Assembly (NCBI GenBank): GCA_013695075.1
Contig: JACDBE010000344.1
Span: 1-6,434 of the forward strand
DNA from: Acidimicrobiia bacterium
GTDB lineage: Bacteria; Actinomycetota; Acidimicrobiia; Spongiisociales; UBA5794
DNA: 6,434 nt
Direction of reading: 5' to 3'
The notes beneath the pieces are model-generated. The model was not told where the DNA came from, searched no databases, and saw nothing but the letters and a program-made list of their open reading frames with translations. Shown piece by piece: positions 1-5,759 of the stretch. Each line of letters begins with the position of its first letter. Position 1 is the stretch's first letter. The translations under genes and the position numbers were made by a program.

Positions 1-1955
1 ATGCCGACCACTGCGGTGGCCTCGTCGAGGGTGCGCACGAAGGGGATCATCACCTCGACGTTGGTAAAGCCCATGTCGTCTCGCACCCGTCGCACCGCCT
101 GGCACTCCAGGTCGAAGGCGGGCCGGAACCCCGGGTCCCGGTAGCGCGAGGCGCCGCGGAACCCGATCATCGGGTTCTCCTCGGTGGGCTCGTAACGGTC
201 GCCGCCGAGGAGGTGGGCGTACTCGTTGGACTTGAAGTCCGACAGCCGCACGATCACCGGCTTGGGGGAGAAGGCGGCGGCGATGGTGGCGATGGCCTCG
301 GTGAGCTTGGTGACGTAGAAGCTGCGCGGGTCGGGGTAGCCGGCGATGCGGTCGTCGATGGCCCGGCGCACCTCATCGGGCAGGTCGGGGTGGTCGAGCA
401 GCGCCTGGGGGTGGACCCCGATGGCGGTGTTGATGACGAACTCCAGCCGGGCCAGACCCACCCCGTGGTTGGGGATCCGGCTCAAGGCGAAGGCCCGCTC
501 CGGGTTGGCCAGGTTCATCATGATCCGCACCGGCGGTTCCGGCATGGCGTCCAGCTGCAACCGCTGCACCTCGTAGGCGACGATGCCCTCGTACACGAAA
601 CCGGTCTCCCCCTCGGCGCACGACACCGTCACCTCCGCCCCGTCGGCCAGGATCGAGGTGGCGTCGCCGGTGCCCACCACGGCGGGGATCTCCAGCTCAC
701 GGGCGATGATGGCGGCATGGCAGGTGCGCCCGCCCCGGTTGGTGATGATGGCGGCGGCCCGCTTCATCACCGGCTCCCAGTCGGGGTCGGTCATGTCGGC
801 CACCAGGATGTCGCCCTCGGCCACCTTGGCCATCTCGGTGGGGTCGCTGACCACCCTCACCTTCCCCGTCCCGATGCGGGCGCCCACCGCCCTGCCGGTG
901 GTGATCACCGGTCCCCGTTCCTTGAGCCGGAAGCGTTCCAGCACGCTGGCGTCGCCCTGGGACTGCACGGTCTCCGGACGCGCTTGGAGTATCAGGATCT
1001 CGCCGCTGACCCCGTCCTTGGCCCACTCCACGTCCATGGGGCGCCCGTAGTGGTCCTCGATGGCGACCACCATGGCCGCCAACCGCTCGACCTCGTCGTC
1101 GGTCAAGGAGAAGCTGCGTATCAGCTCGGCCGGGACGTCCTCCACCGCCACTCCGGCGCCATCGGTGCCGTAGACCATGCGGCGGTTCTTGCGCCCCATG
1201 TGGCGCCCCAGCACCGCCGGCCGCCCGGCGGCGAGCGCCTGCTTGGACACGGTGAACTCGTCGGGGTTGATGGCGCCCTGCACCAGCAGCTCGCCCAGCC
1301 CGTATGAGGCGGTGATCAACACCACGTCGGGGAAACCGGACTCGGTGTCGATGGAAAAGGCGACCCCGCTGACCCCCAGGTCGGAGCGCACCATCCGCTG
1401 GATGCCGGCGGACAGGGCGACATCGTCGTGGGTGAACCCGCGGTGCACCCGGTAGGCGATGGCCCGGTCGTTGTACAGCGAGGCGAAGACCCGGCGCACC
1501 GCCACCAGCACGGCTTCGTTGCCGACCACGTTGAGGTAGGTCTCCTGCTGGCCGGCGAAGGAGGCGTCGGGAAGATCCTCGGCGGTTGCCGACGACCGCA
1601 CCGCCACCGATGCCTGGCCGGCGTCGTCGAGCACCAGGTAGGCGGCGGTTATCTCCTCGCCGAGGGCGTCGGGCAGCGGGGTCTCTTCGATCCAGCGCCG
1701 TATCTCACGCCCGGCGGCGGCAAGAGCTACCACGTCCTCGGGGTCGACGCCGCCCAGCCGTTCGGTGATGCGGGCGTCGAGACCGGCGATGCGCAGGTGG
1801 CTGCGGAAGGCCTCGGCGGTGGTGGCGAAGCCCCCGGGGACGGTGATGCCGGCGGCGGTGAGACCCGTGATCATCTCACCGAGCGATGCGTTCTTGCCCC
1901 CGACATCGGGCAGGTCGGCCATGGAGATCTCGTCGAACCACCGGACCTGAGCCAT
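1..1955 (-). CDS. ppsA: Phosphoenolpyruvate synthase (pyruvate, water dikinase), 3' end cut by window edge
   Basis: This cytoplasmic enzyme converts pyruvate, ATP and water to PEP, AMP and phosphate, the first committed step of gluconeogenesis from pyruvate or lactate. Reading the minus strand gives an open frame of 651 residues that leaves the window without a stop. Residues about 17-345 form the ATP-binding domain, with VGGKNASLGEM near the N-terminus and VRSSATAED around Arg120. The phosphohistidine swivel domain carries GGRTCHAAIIARE with the catalytic His413. The PEP/pyruvate barrel begins near 470 and shows GVGLARLEF (498-506), RLSDFKSNEY and EENPMIGFRG. From memory the family is about 790 residues, so roughly 140 C-terminal residues, including the catalytic Cys, lie outside. 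The ATG at 1955 is chosen because an AGGAGAGG ribosome site precedes it and the protein begins directly with the family's WFDEI-type start. The motifs match the E. coli-type PpsA closely and exclude pyruvate phosphate dikinase. No damage is visible. Confidence 0.96.
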   Translation of the reverse strand, partial: MAQVRWFDEISMADLPDVGGKNASLGEMITGLTAAGITVPGGFATTAEAFRSHLRIAGLDARITERLGGVDPEDVVALAAAGREIRRWIEETPLPDALGEEITAAYLVLDDAGQASVAVRSSATAEDLPDASFAGQQETYLNVVGNEAVLVAVRRVFASLYNDRAIAYRVHRGFTHDDVALSAGIQRMVRSDLGVSGVAFSIDTESGFPDVVLITASYGLGELLVQGAINPDEFTVSKQALAAGRPAVLGRHMGRKNRRMVYGTDGAGVAVEDVPAELIRSFSLTDDEVERLAAMVVAIEDHYGRPMDVEWAKDGVSGEILILQARPETVQSQGDASVLERFRLKERGPVITTGRAVGARIGTGKVRVVSDPTEMAKVAEGDILVADMTDPDWEPVMKRAAAIITNRGGRTCHAAIIARELEIPAVVGTGDATSILADGAEVTVSCAEGETGFVYEGIVAYEVQRLQLDAMPEPPVRIMMNLANPERAFALSRIPNHGVGLARLEFVINTAIGVHPQALLDHPDLPDEVRRAIDDRIAGYPDPRSFYVTKLTEAIATIAAAFSPKPVIVRLSDFKSNEYAHLLGGDRYEPTEENPMIGFRGASRYRDPGFRPAFDLECQAVRRVRDDMGFTNVEVMIPFVRTLDEATAVVG

Positions 1956-1958
1956 CCA

Positions 1959-1966
1959 CCTCTCCT
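1959..1966 (-). promoter_or_regulatory. Ribosome binding site of ppsA
   Basis: The minus strand reads AGGAGAGG, with the AGGAG core 6 nt before the ATG at 1955. It is a strong Shine-Dalgarno sequence and fixes the ppsA start. The genes at 2053 and 3481 and the antitoxin gene have no such site. Confidence 0.8.
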
Positions 1967-1994
1967 CGCCCTCGGATGCCGGGCCGCCCGCCGG

Positions 1995-2000
1995 AGCGTA
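1995..2000 (-). promoter_or_regulatory. Possible -10 element for ppsA
   Basis: The minus strand reads TACGCT, which fits the actinobacterial TANNNT -10 pattern. It would start a transcript with a leader of roughly 30 nt that includes the Shine-Dalgarno site. No convincing -35 is present at 16-18 nt, so this is only a candidate. Confidence 0.25.
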
Positions 2001-2052
2001 CTCCGCACCAAGGCATCCGCCCCAGCGGTCGGCCATGTGGCATCATCGGGAC

Positions 2053-2469
2053 ATGAACATTGCATCACTCCCCGGCAAGCTGCTCCGCAAGCTCACTGGC
2101 AGGTCCCGGTCATCGGCGGCCCGCTCGGCCCGTCTCGAGGTGGCCGGTGCCGCCGCCGGCACCGAGCCGGTCGAAGTCATCCCGGTCGAGCACCAGGGTG
2201 CCCGCTACCTGGTGGCCAACAGCGGCGACGCCCCCTGGGTGCAGATCCTCCGCGCCTCCGGCAAGGGCAAGCTCAGTGTCAGGGAGCGCCAGCTGCCGGT
2301 GTCGGCCGAGGAGATCCCGGTCGACGAACGCGCTCCGATCATCGCCGCCTACCGCGCACGGGCGGGCAAGGTGGTCGATGAGCACTGGACAAGCCATCCC
2401 GATCCGGCCGACCACCCGGTGTTCAAGGTCACCAACGAGAGGGCGCGTGGCGGCGGCTCCGCCTGGTAA
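2053..2469 (+). CDS. Nitroreductase/deazaflavin (F420)-dependent oxidoreductase family protein (DUF385-like)
   Basis: This 138-residue soluble protein resembles the split-barrel F420-dependent nitroreductase/quinone reductase family. Proteins of this type use reduced F420 to reduce quinones or nitro compounds. The recognisable core is PVEVIPVEHQGARYLVANSG (39-58), then the APWVQILRASGKGKL block (60-74), where the family usually has WVRNLRAAG. A helix APIIAAYRAR (94-103) and a terminal HPVFKV (121-126) follow. The N-terminal block, usually a TTxGRKSG-like motif, is replaced by an Arg/Ser/Ala-rich segment (16-36), so cofactor binding is uncertain. The ATG at 2053 is preferred over an in-frame ATG at 2035 because the upstream one adds only six unlikely residues (MWHHRD). 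Neither start has a Shine-Dalgarno site, so a leaderless mRNA is plausible. The gene is divergent from ppsA and converges on the permease gene 37 bp downstream. Family membership is judged from pattern, and the substrate is unknown. Confidence 0.72.
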   Translation: MNIASLPGKLLRKLTGRSRSSAARSARLEVAGAAAGTEPVEVIPVEHQGARYLVANSGDAPWVQILRASGKGKLSVRERQLPVSAEEIPVDERAPIIAAYRARAGKVVDEHWTSHPDPADHPVFKVTNERARGGGSAW

Positions 2470-2506
2470 GCCCCCAAGTCTCAAAGTTTGCGCGCTAATA
2501 CGGGTT

Positions 2507-3481
2507 TCAGTCGGCGGGATGGAGGACGCCCGGCTCGGGCGCCTCGACCCCGGCGGCGGTGGCACCGCCCGAGCGCACGGTGGCGCTCATCACCACCAGC
2601 AGCCCCGACAGGGCGATCACACCCACCCACTGCGTCGCCGTCAGCGTGGTCCCGAATGCCAGATAGTTGATGGTCACCGCCGACAGCGGGAAGGCGAGTT
2701 CGGCCAGGGTGGCGAGTGAAGCCGGGGTGGTGTGCAGACCCCGGTAGTAGATGTTGAGGGCGATCAACCCCGGCACCAGTGCGATGATCAGCAGTGTGGG
2801 GAAGTCGCTGGCGGCGATACCGAGTCCGGCGGTTCCCTCGTCGAGGAAGGCGAGGATCCCCGCCGCCGGTAACCCGATGCCGAAGCGCAGGGCGGTCAGC
2901 TCGGTGGCGGGGAGCCGGGCGGTGAGGTGGCGGCCGAGCACCGTTCCCATCCCCCACAGGGCGGCGGCGCCGGCGGCGAGCAGCCCGGCGGTCACCCGGT
3001 TCGCCGACACCTGGGTCGGGTCGGCGAAGGTGATCAACCAGGCGCTGGCCAATGCCGCCGCCACGAACAGCCCGAACCGGGGTCGGAGCCGCTCGCCGAG
3101 CAACAACCAGGCGGCGATGATGGCCAGCACCGGTTGCAGCTTCTGCAAGAGCAACGGCGTGGTCGGGTCGCCGTAGCGGAAGGCGGCGGTGAACAGGGCG
3201 GTGGCGGTGGCCGACGCCCCGGCACCGATGAGCACCATCGCCCCCCAGTCCTTGCGGTCGAAGCGGTTCCGGGCGATGCCCCACGCCCGCCGCAGCGCCG
3301 GGAAGGTGATTGCCACCAGGATCAGGTGCTCCCAGAAGACGATGGTGGCCGGGGGCAGCTCCAGCGCCAGACCCCGCCGGAACAGCCCGTCGGTGCCCCA
3401 CAGGGCGGCCGCCACCGCGATCAGGGCCATACCCCATCCCACCGTTTCTCGCCGGTTGGCCCTGGTGACGGGGTCGCTCAT
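2507..3481 (-). CDS. EamA/DMT-superfamily permease (RhaT-like, 10 TM)
   Basis: This 324-residue inner-membrane protein is built from two EamA repeats (about residues 17-153 and 166-301), each with about five hydrophobic helices, the usual size for drug/metabolite transporters. Visible family marks are ALWGTDGLFRRG (26-37) in helix 1, the LLLQKLQPVLAIIAAWLLLG stretch (110-129) followed by ERL, and in the second half TLAELAFPLSAVTINYLAFG (258-277). The C-terminal 20 residues are polar and probably cytoplasmic. These transporters move small metabolites such as amino acids, purines or drugs, but the sequence does not give the substrate. The ATG at 3481 is chosen over upstream ATGs at 3511 and 3517, because a TAGTGT -10 lies 10 nt before it and would exclude the upstream starts from the mRNA. 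There is no Shine-Dalgarno site. It follows the toxin gene by 66 bp on the same strand but seems to have its own promoter. Confidence 0.9.
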   Translation of the reverse strand: MSDPVTRANRRETVGWGMALIAVAAALWGTDGLFRRGLALELPPATIVFWEHLILVAITFPALRRAWGIARNRFDRKDWGAMVLIGAGASATATALFTAAFRYGDPTTPLLLQKLQPVLAIIAAWLLLGERLRPRFGLFVAAALASAWLITFADPTQVSANRVTAGLLAAGAAALWGMGTVLGRHLTARLPATELTALRFGIGLPAAGILAFLDEGTAGLGIAASDFPTLLIIALVPGLIALNIYYRGLHTTPASLATLAELAFPLSAVTINYLAFGTTLTATQWVGVIALSGLLVVMSATVRSGGATAAGVEAPEPGVLHPAD

Positions 3482-3491
3482 GGTCGGCCGC

Positions 3492-3497
3492 ACACTA
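3492..3497 (-). promoter_or_regulatory. -10 element of the EamA permease gene, near-leaderless
   Basis: The minus strand reads TAGTGT, fitting TANNNT, and ends 10 nt before the ATG at 3481. Transcription would start 0-4 nt before that ATG, which explains the missing Shine-Dalgarno site. The -35 position (TCAGTG at a 17-nt spacer) is weak. Confidence 0.4.
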
Positions 3498-3547
3498 GAT
3501 CGCAACCCCATCGCCACTGAGCGGCCGCGCCTGCTCTTGCGAACCGT

Positions 3548-3859
3548 TTAGCAGTTTGCGACGGCATCGAGAGCCGCGCAGATCTGTCGTCTCCCACTCG
3601 CGCCGAGTTCGCCGAGGCGGGTCGTGAGCACCGACTTGGGTACCGCTGCGAGATTGTCGAATGTGGCGACGCTGTCGTGGTCGATCCCCTCATCGGGCCC
3701 AACGGGAATGCAGGTCGGGATGTCACGGATCGTGCTCGTCACCGGCGCTACCACGACGTTATTGAGGACCGGGATGACCTCGTCTCGGGAAACGACAAGG
3801 ACGGGACGACGCTTGCGATTCGGCGTCTCCATCAGCCAGAGCTCGGCCTGGGCTACCAC
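3548..3859 (-). CDS. mazF: MazF/PemK-family toxin (sequence-specific endoribonuclease)
   Basis: This 103-residue toxin is expected to cut mRNA at a short recognition sequence when freed from its antitoxin. The MazF fold marks are all present: AELWL (5-9, the usual GEIWW), RRPVLVVSRD (17-26) with the conserved Arg-Pro, APVTSTIR (38-45) with the catalytic Thr/Ser, and DSVATFDNLAAVPKSVL (62-78) followed by TTRLGEL. The length is near the 105-120 typical of the family, so the toxin appears intact and potentially active. The start is GTG at 3859, which overlaps the end of the antitoxin gene by 7 nt (GTGGTAG), so translation is probably coupled. A GAGGCGGAG purine tract inside the antitoxin end can serve as ribosome site. 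The cleavage sequence cannot be read from the protein. It is a type II toxin with the antitoxin encoded first, the usual mazEF order. Confidence 0.93.
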   Translation of the reverse strand: MVAQAELWLMETPNRKRRPVLVVSRDEVIPVLNNVVVAPVTSTIRDIPTCIPVGPDEGIDHDSVATFDNLAAVPKSVLTTRLGELGASGRRQICAALDAVANC

Positions 3860-4104
3860 GGCTCCGCCTCGGTCATCGCAACTGCGCTCGCCATCGCGAG
3901 CTCGTCATCCTCGGCACTCTGTGGGCGCTCGCGATACGACTGAACGATGACACCGCCGACGCGGGCTCGGCGCACCGCGTCGGCGAGATGGTGGACGCCT
4001 CGCCGGATCACGGCCGAGCGGTTCCCTCCGATACCTTCGTCCACGAGTTCGTCGATCAGCGCGAGCTCATCATCGGTGAACCGCGTAGGCACGGGAGTCG
4101 TCAT
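3853..4104 (-). CDS. Ribbon-helix-helix antitoxin partner of MazF (CopG/MazE-like)
   Basis: This 83-residue protein has the layout of a DNA-binding antitoxin. Residues 4-9 (PVPTRF) would form the DNA-contacting beta strand. TDDELALIDELVDEG (10-24) forms helix A, GGNRSA (27-32) is the typical turn, and VIRRGVHHLADAVRR (32-46) forms helix B. Residues about 50-83 are acidic and probably disordered, the part that normally wraps and blocks MazF. The ATG at 4104 lies 7 nt after a TATACT hexamer, so the mRNA is probably leaderless. A 17-nt palindrome covers that promoter and is the likely operator for autorepression. The gene overlaps the toxin GTG, forming a two-gene operon. Assignment rests on fold pattern and context, because RHH antitoxins diverge strongly. 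Confidence 0.88.
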   Translation of the reverse strand: MTTPVPTRFTDDELALIDELVDEGIGGNRSAVIRRGVHHLADAVRRARVGGVIVQSYRERPQSAEDDELAMASAVAMTEAEPW

Positions 4105-4111
4105 ACGAACG

Positions 4112-4117
4112 AGTATA
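4112..4117 (-). promoter_or_regulatory. -10 element of the toxin-antitoxin operon, leaderless
   Basis: The minus strand reads TATACT, five of six bases of the consensus TATAAT. It is followed by 7 nt and the antitoxin ATG at 4104, so transcription would begin at or within a base or two of the start codon. The -35 position (CTGCGT) is poor. Confidence 0.6.
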
Positions 4118-4129
4118 CAGTCTGTAGAC
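4113..4129. promoter_or_regulatory. Palindromic operator of the TA operon
   Basis: The plus strand reads GTATACAGTCTGTAGAC. It is a 17-nt inverted repeat around a single central base with one mismatched pair (third from each end). The inner arms TACAG/CTGTA (4116-4126) pair perfectly. It covers nearly the whole -10 hexamer, so a bound RHH antitoxin dimer or antitoxin-toxin complex would block RNA polymerase. The palindrome is read directly. The operator role is inferred from the usual autoregulation of type II TA operons. Confidence 0.6.
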
Positions 4130-4253
4130 CACCCACGCAGGCAATGGGCGTGCGGCTCGACCGCTCGGCGCCTCGCTGTGCTCGGGCGGTTGCGGCTTCG
4201 CCGGCGTCTGCAGAAAACTGTGATCTCATGTACACCCGCGGCGCCTCAGGTGC
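4130..4253. other. Control region between the divergent TA and sigma-factor genes
   Basis: This stretch of about 120 bp upstream of the sigma-factor gene must hold its promoter, but none is convincing. A TTGCGG at 4190-4195 could be a -35, yet the hexamers 17-18 nt downstream (GAAAAC or AAAACT) match a -10 poorly. No clear ECF-type -35/-10 pair was recognised. The segment 4207-4235 is noticeably richer in A/T than its surroundings. No RNA gene or open frame with support was seen. Confidence 0.4.
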
Positions 4254-4808
4254 GTGTCTCTGCCCATGGAGTCGACCGGGTTATCCGGCATCGTGAGCGC
4301 CTCCCGGGACATGCCCCGTATCGAGCGTTTCGATGCGTTCTACCGTAGCGAGTTCCCCCGGGCCGTGGCGCTGGCCTACGCCCTCACCGGCAGCGGTGCT
4401 GTCGCCGAGGACATGGCCCAAGAGACCATGCTCGCTGCCCATCGGCACTGGGAGCGCATCGGCGCCTACGACCAGCCGCGGGCATGGGTACGTCGGGTGG
4501 TGGTCAACCGGGCGACATCGCTGCATCGCCGGCGGGCCGCCGAATGGCGGGCGGTGCGACGGCTGGCATCCCGAGACACCACCACGGTTCCCGATCTCGA
4601 GCCGGACGCTGCCGAGGTTTGGGCAGCGGTGCGGGAGCTGCCGAGGCGCCAGGCACAGGCAATCGCCCTGCACTACGTCGAGGAGCTGTCGTTGGAAGAG
4701 ATGGCGGCCGTGCTCGGGTGCAGCCCGGGAACGGTCAAGACCCATCTCCATCGAGGCAGGAGGCGTCTGAGTAAGCGTCTCGGAGCCTGGTACGAGGAGC
4801 AGACATGA
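4254..4808 (+). CDS. ECF-type RNA polymerase sigma-70 factor (SigE-like family)
   Basis: This 184-residue alternative sigma factor would direct RNA polymerase to a stress or envelope regulon. Region 2 covers about residues 26-92: FDAFYRSEFPRAVALAYALT (26-45), then AEDMAQETMLAAHRHW (51-66), the core-binding helix, and PRAWVRRVVVNRATSLHRRR (75-94), which binds the -10. A variable linker (95-120) leads to region 4 (about 122-175), with ELPRRQAQAIALHYVEELS (128-146) and the helix-turn-helix EEMAAVLGCSPGTVKTHLHR (148-167), which binds the -35. There is no SnoaL-like C-terminal extension. The start is uncertain: GTG 4254 has a close AGGTG, and ATG 4266, GTG 4293 and ATG 4311 are also in frame. The last would begin PRIERFDAFY, typical for the family. 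The stop overlaps the next ATG (ATGA), which implies translational coupling with a membrane partner, the usual arrangement for ECF sigma and anti-sigma pairs. Confidence 0.93.
   Translation: MSLPMESTGLSGIVSASRDMPRIERFDAFYRSEFPRAVALAYALTGSGAVAEDMAQETMLAAHRHWERIGAYDQPRAWVRRVVVNRATSLHRRRAAEWRAVRRLASRDTTTVPDLEPDAAEVWAAVRELPRRQAQAIALHYVEELSLEEMAAVLGCSPGTVKTHLHRGRRRLSKRLGAWYEEQT
4794..4799 (+). promoter_or_regulatory. Ribosome binding site of the membrane partner gene
   Basis: GAGGAG lies 5 nt before the ATG at 4805, inside the end of the sigma-factor gene. Together with the ATGA overlap it fixes the start and supports coupled translation. Confidence 0.7.
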
Positions 4809-5602
4809 CCAAACTCGACGACCGGCTGCGGAAGGCCGCTATCGCGGTGCGCAAAGCCGCCGACCATGCCGTTCCCCGACCGATCACCAAGGAGGCAACG
4901 GCGATGTGGAAGAAGCCGGCGATGGCGTTTGGTGGGGCGGTGATCGCAGTAGCGCTCGTGATCGGGGTCGCCGTCCTGGTGCGACAGCCCCCGGCGGAGA
5001 CCCCCATCGCCGCCGTCACCACCACTGGCCCCACTACAACCGATAGTCCGGAGCCCACCACCACCGTTCCGGCAACGACCACCACGGTGACCACCACAAC
5101 GGTCTCCGGACCGATGACCGGTCCGGGATGCCCCGAAGAAGGCTTCGAATACGGACTCCAGGAGGGGCTGCCAGAACCGGTAGCCAGCATGCAGCAGCAG
5201 ATCATGGCCGCCGCCGTCGCCTGCGACGTCGACACCCTGGTGGCGCTGGGCGGTCCCGATCTCATTGTGTCCTTCGGTGGCGTGGCCCCCGAGGCGTTCT
5301 TCACCGATGCGGTCGAGAGCGGCGAGCCGGCACTGTCGACCCTGCTCGAAACGCTTAGCCTTCCATACCGTCACCAGACCTTCGAGGACTCCGAAGCCCC
5401 CACCAGCGTGTCCTTCTACTCGTGGCCTTCCGCCTTCGGTTACGACGCCTGGGAGGAGATCCCGGAGGACGAGCGAGACGCCCTGCTTGGGCTCTACACC
5501 CAGGAGGAGCTCGACCAGATGGCCGAGTTCGGCGGGTTCATAGGGTGGAGGGTCGGCATAACCCCCGAAGGCGACTGGCGGTTCTTCGTCGCCGGCGACT
5601 GA
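4805..5602 (+). CDS. Single-pass membrane protein, putative non-canonical anti-sigma factor/sensor
   Basis: This 265-residue protein was not matched to a named family. Residues 1-37 form a short, positively charged head (DDRLRKAAIAVRKAADHAV at 5-23) that would face the cytoplasm. Residues about 39-59 are one strong membrane helix ending in Arg60. Residues 72-99 are a Thr-rich stalk (17 of 28 are Thr). Residues about 105-265 form an acidic, extracytoplasmic domain with two cysteines (109 and 140) that could form a disulfide. It also contains several Phe/Trp-rich segments such as FYSWPSAFGYDAW (204-216) and EFGGFIGWRVGI (241-252). Overlap with the sigma-factor gene and the head-TM-stalk-domain layout suggest that it holds the sigma factor at the membrane and senses an outside signal. 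It lacks the HxxxCxxC zinc motif of ZAS anti-sigma factors, and the head is short for one. It could instead be a lipid- or wall-associated effector under sigma control. The role is inferred from context only. Confidence 0.75.
   Translation: MTKLDDRLRKAAIAVRKAADHAVPRPITKEATAMWKKPAMAFGGAVIAVALVIGVAVLVRQPPAETPIAAVTTTGPTTTDSPEPTTTVPATTTTVTTTTVSGPMTGPGCPEEGFEYGLQEGLPEPVASMQQQIMAAAVACDVDTLVALGGPDLIVSFGGVAPEAFFTDAVESGEPALSTLLETLSLPYRHQTFEDSEAPTSVSFYSWPSAFGYDAWEEIPEDERDALLGLYTQEELDQMAEFGGFIGWRVGITPEGDWRFFVAGD
5018..5101 (+). repeat. ACC/ACT-rich low-complexity tract encoding a Thr-rich stalk
   Basis: Runs of ACC, ACT and ACA codons encode blocks of three to four threonines separated by Val, Pro, Gly or Ala. 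The tract sits just after the membrane helix and probably makes an extended, possibly glycosylated spacer between membrane and outer domain. Such tracts are prone to length change by slippage. Confidence 0.7.
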
Positions 5603-5652
5603 CCTCCGTGTCCCGACCCCTGCCATCGCCCCCCCGTCCCTGTGTCAGTTTC

Positions 5653-5694
5653 CCCTCCCTTTGGGAGAGGTGGCTGCGGAGCAGCCGGGGAGGG
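5653..5694. repeat. Nested-hairpin intergenic repeat
   Basis: An outer stem CCCTCCC (5653-5659) pairs with GGGAGGG (5688-5694). Inside is a perfect hairpin GGCTGC-GGA-GCAGCC (5672-5686). The left arm can alternatively fold with GGGAG (5663-5667) over a TTT loop. The structure lies 51 bp after the stop at 5602 and is not followed by a T tract, so it is a weak candidate for a Rho-independent terminator. It has the look of a dispersed palindromic element of the REP kind. From memory, similar CTCCC-TTT-GGGAG plus GGCTGC/GCAGCC mosaics occur between genes in other bacteria. Confidence 0.55.
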
Positions 5695-5744
5695 ATTATC
5701 CGAGGTCCTGGTACCGAGCTTGGGTACCCTCGATCTACGGCGGC

Positions 5745-5752
5745 GGAGGGAG
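5745..5752 (+). promoter_or_regulatory. Ribosome binding site deciding the start of the CREST hydrolase gene
   Basis: GGAGGGAG lies 7 nt before GTG 5760. It favours that start over the in-frame TTG at 5661 and GTG at 5670, which lie inside the hairpin repeat. Confidence 0.65.
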
Positions 5753-5759
5753 ACGGCAG

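Noticed and set aside
213..1307. Long plus-strand open frame (364 codons) opposite ppsA
   Set aside because: It is rich in Gly, His, Arg and Val with no recognisable domain, and lies opposite a clear PpsA coding frame. It is an antisense shadow typical of high-GC DNA.
1428..2381. Plus-strand open frame crossing the ppsA start and the F420-type gene
   Set aside because: It spans two real genes and their shared promoter region in the wrong frame, and its low-complexity composition shows no family motif.
2470..2506. Possible bidirectional terminator between the convergent F420-type and permease genes
   Set aside because: Only a 4-bp CAAA-G-TTTG palindrome is visible, with no GC stem or T run.
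3517..3534. GAGC...GCTC inverted repeat with GCGGCCGC after the toxin gene
   Set aside because: The arms are only 4 bp with a 10-nt loop and no T tract follows, so a terminator is not supported.
4207..4253. Autoregulated ECF promoter before the sigma-factor gene
   Set aside because: The AT-richer stretch with GAAAACT invites this reading, but no matching -10 lies at a suitable spacing, so it cannot be called from sequence.
4673..5626. Minus-strand open frame of 317 codons opposite the sigma and membrane-partner genes
   Set aside because: It is Gly/Arg/His-rich, has no motif or ribosome site, and overlaps two well-supported plus-strand genes.
5709..5730. Two GGTACC sites around GAGCTTG, resembling a cloning-vector polylinker
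   Set aside because: Only about 12 nt match the usual KpnI-SacI linker and the flanks continue as native sequence into a real gene, so contamination is unlikely. It is also not a convincing operator, because each half is itself a six-base palindrome.
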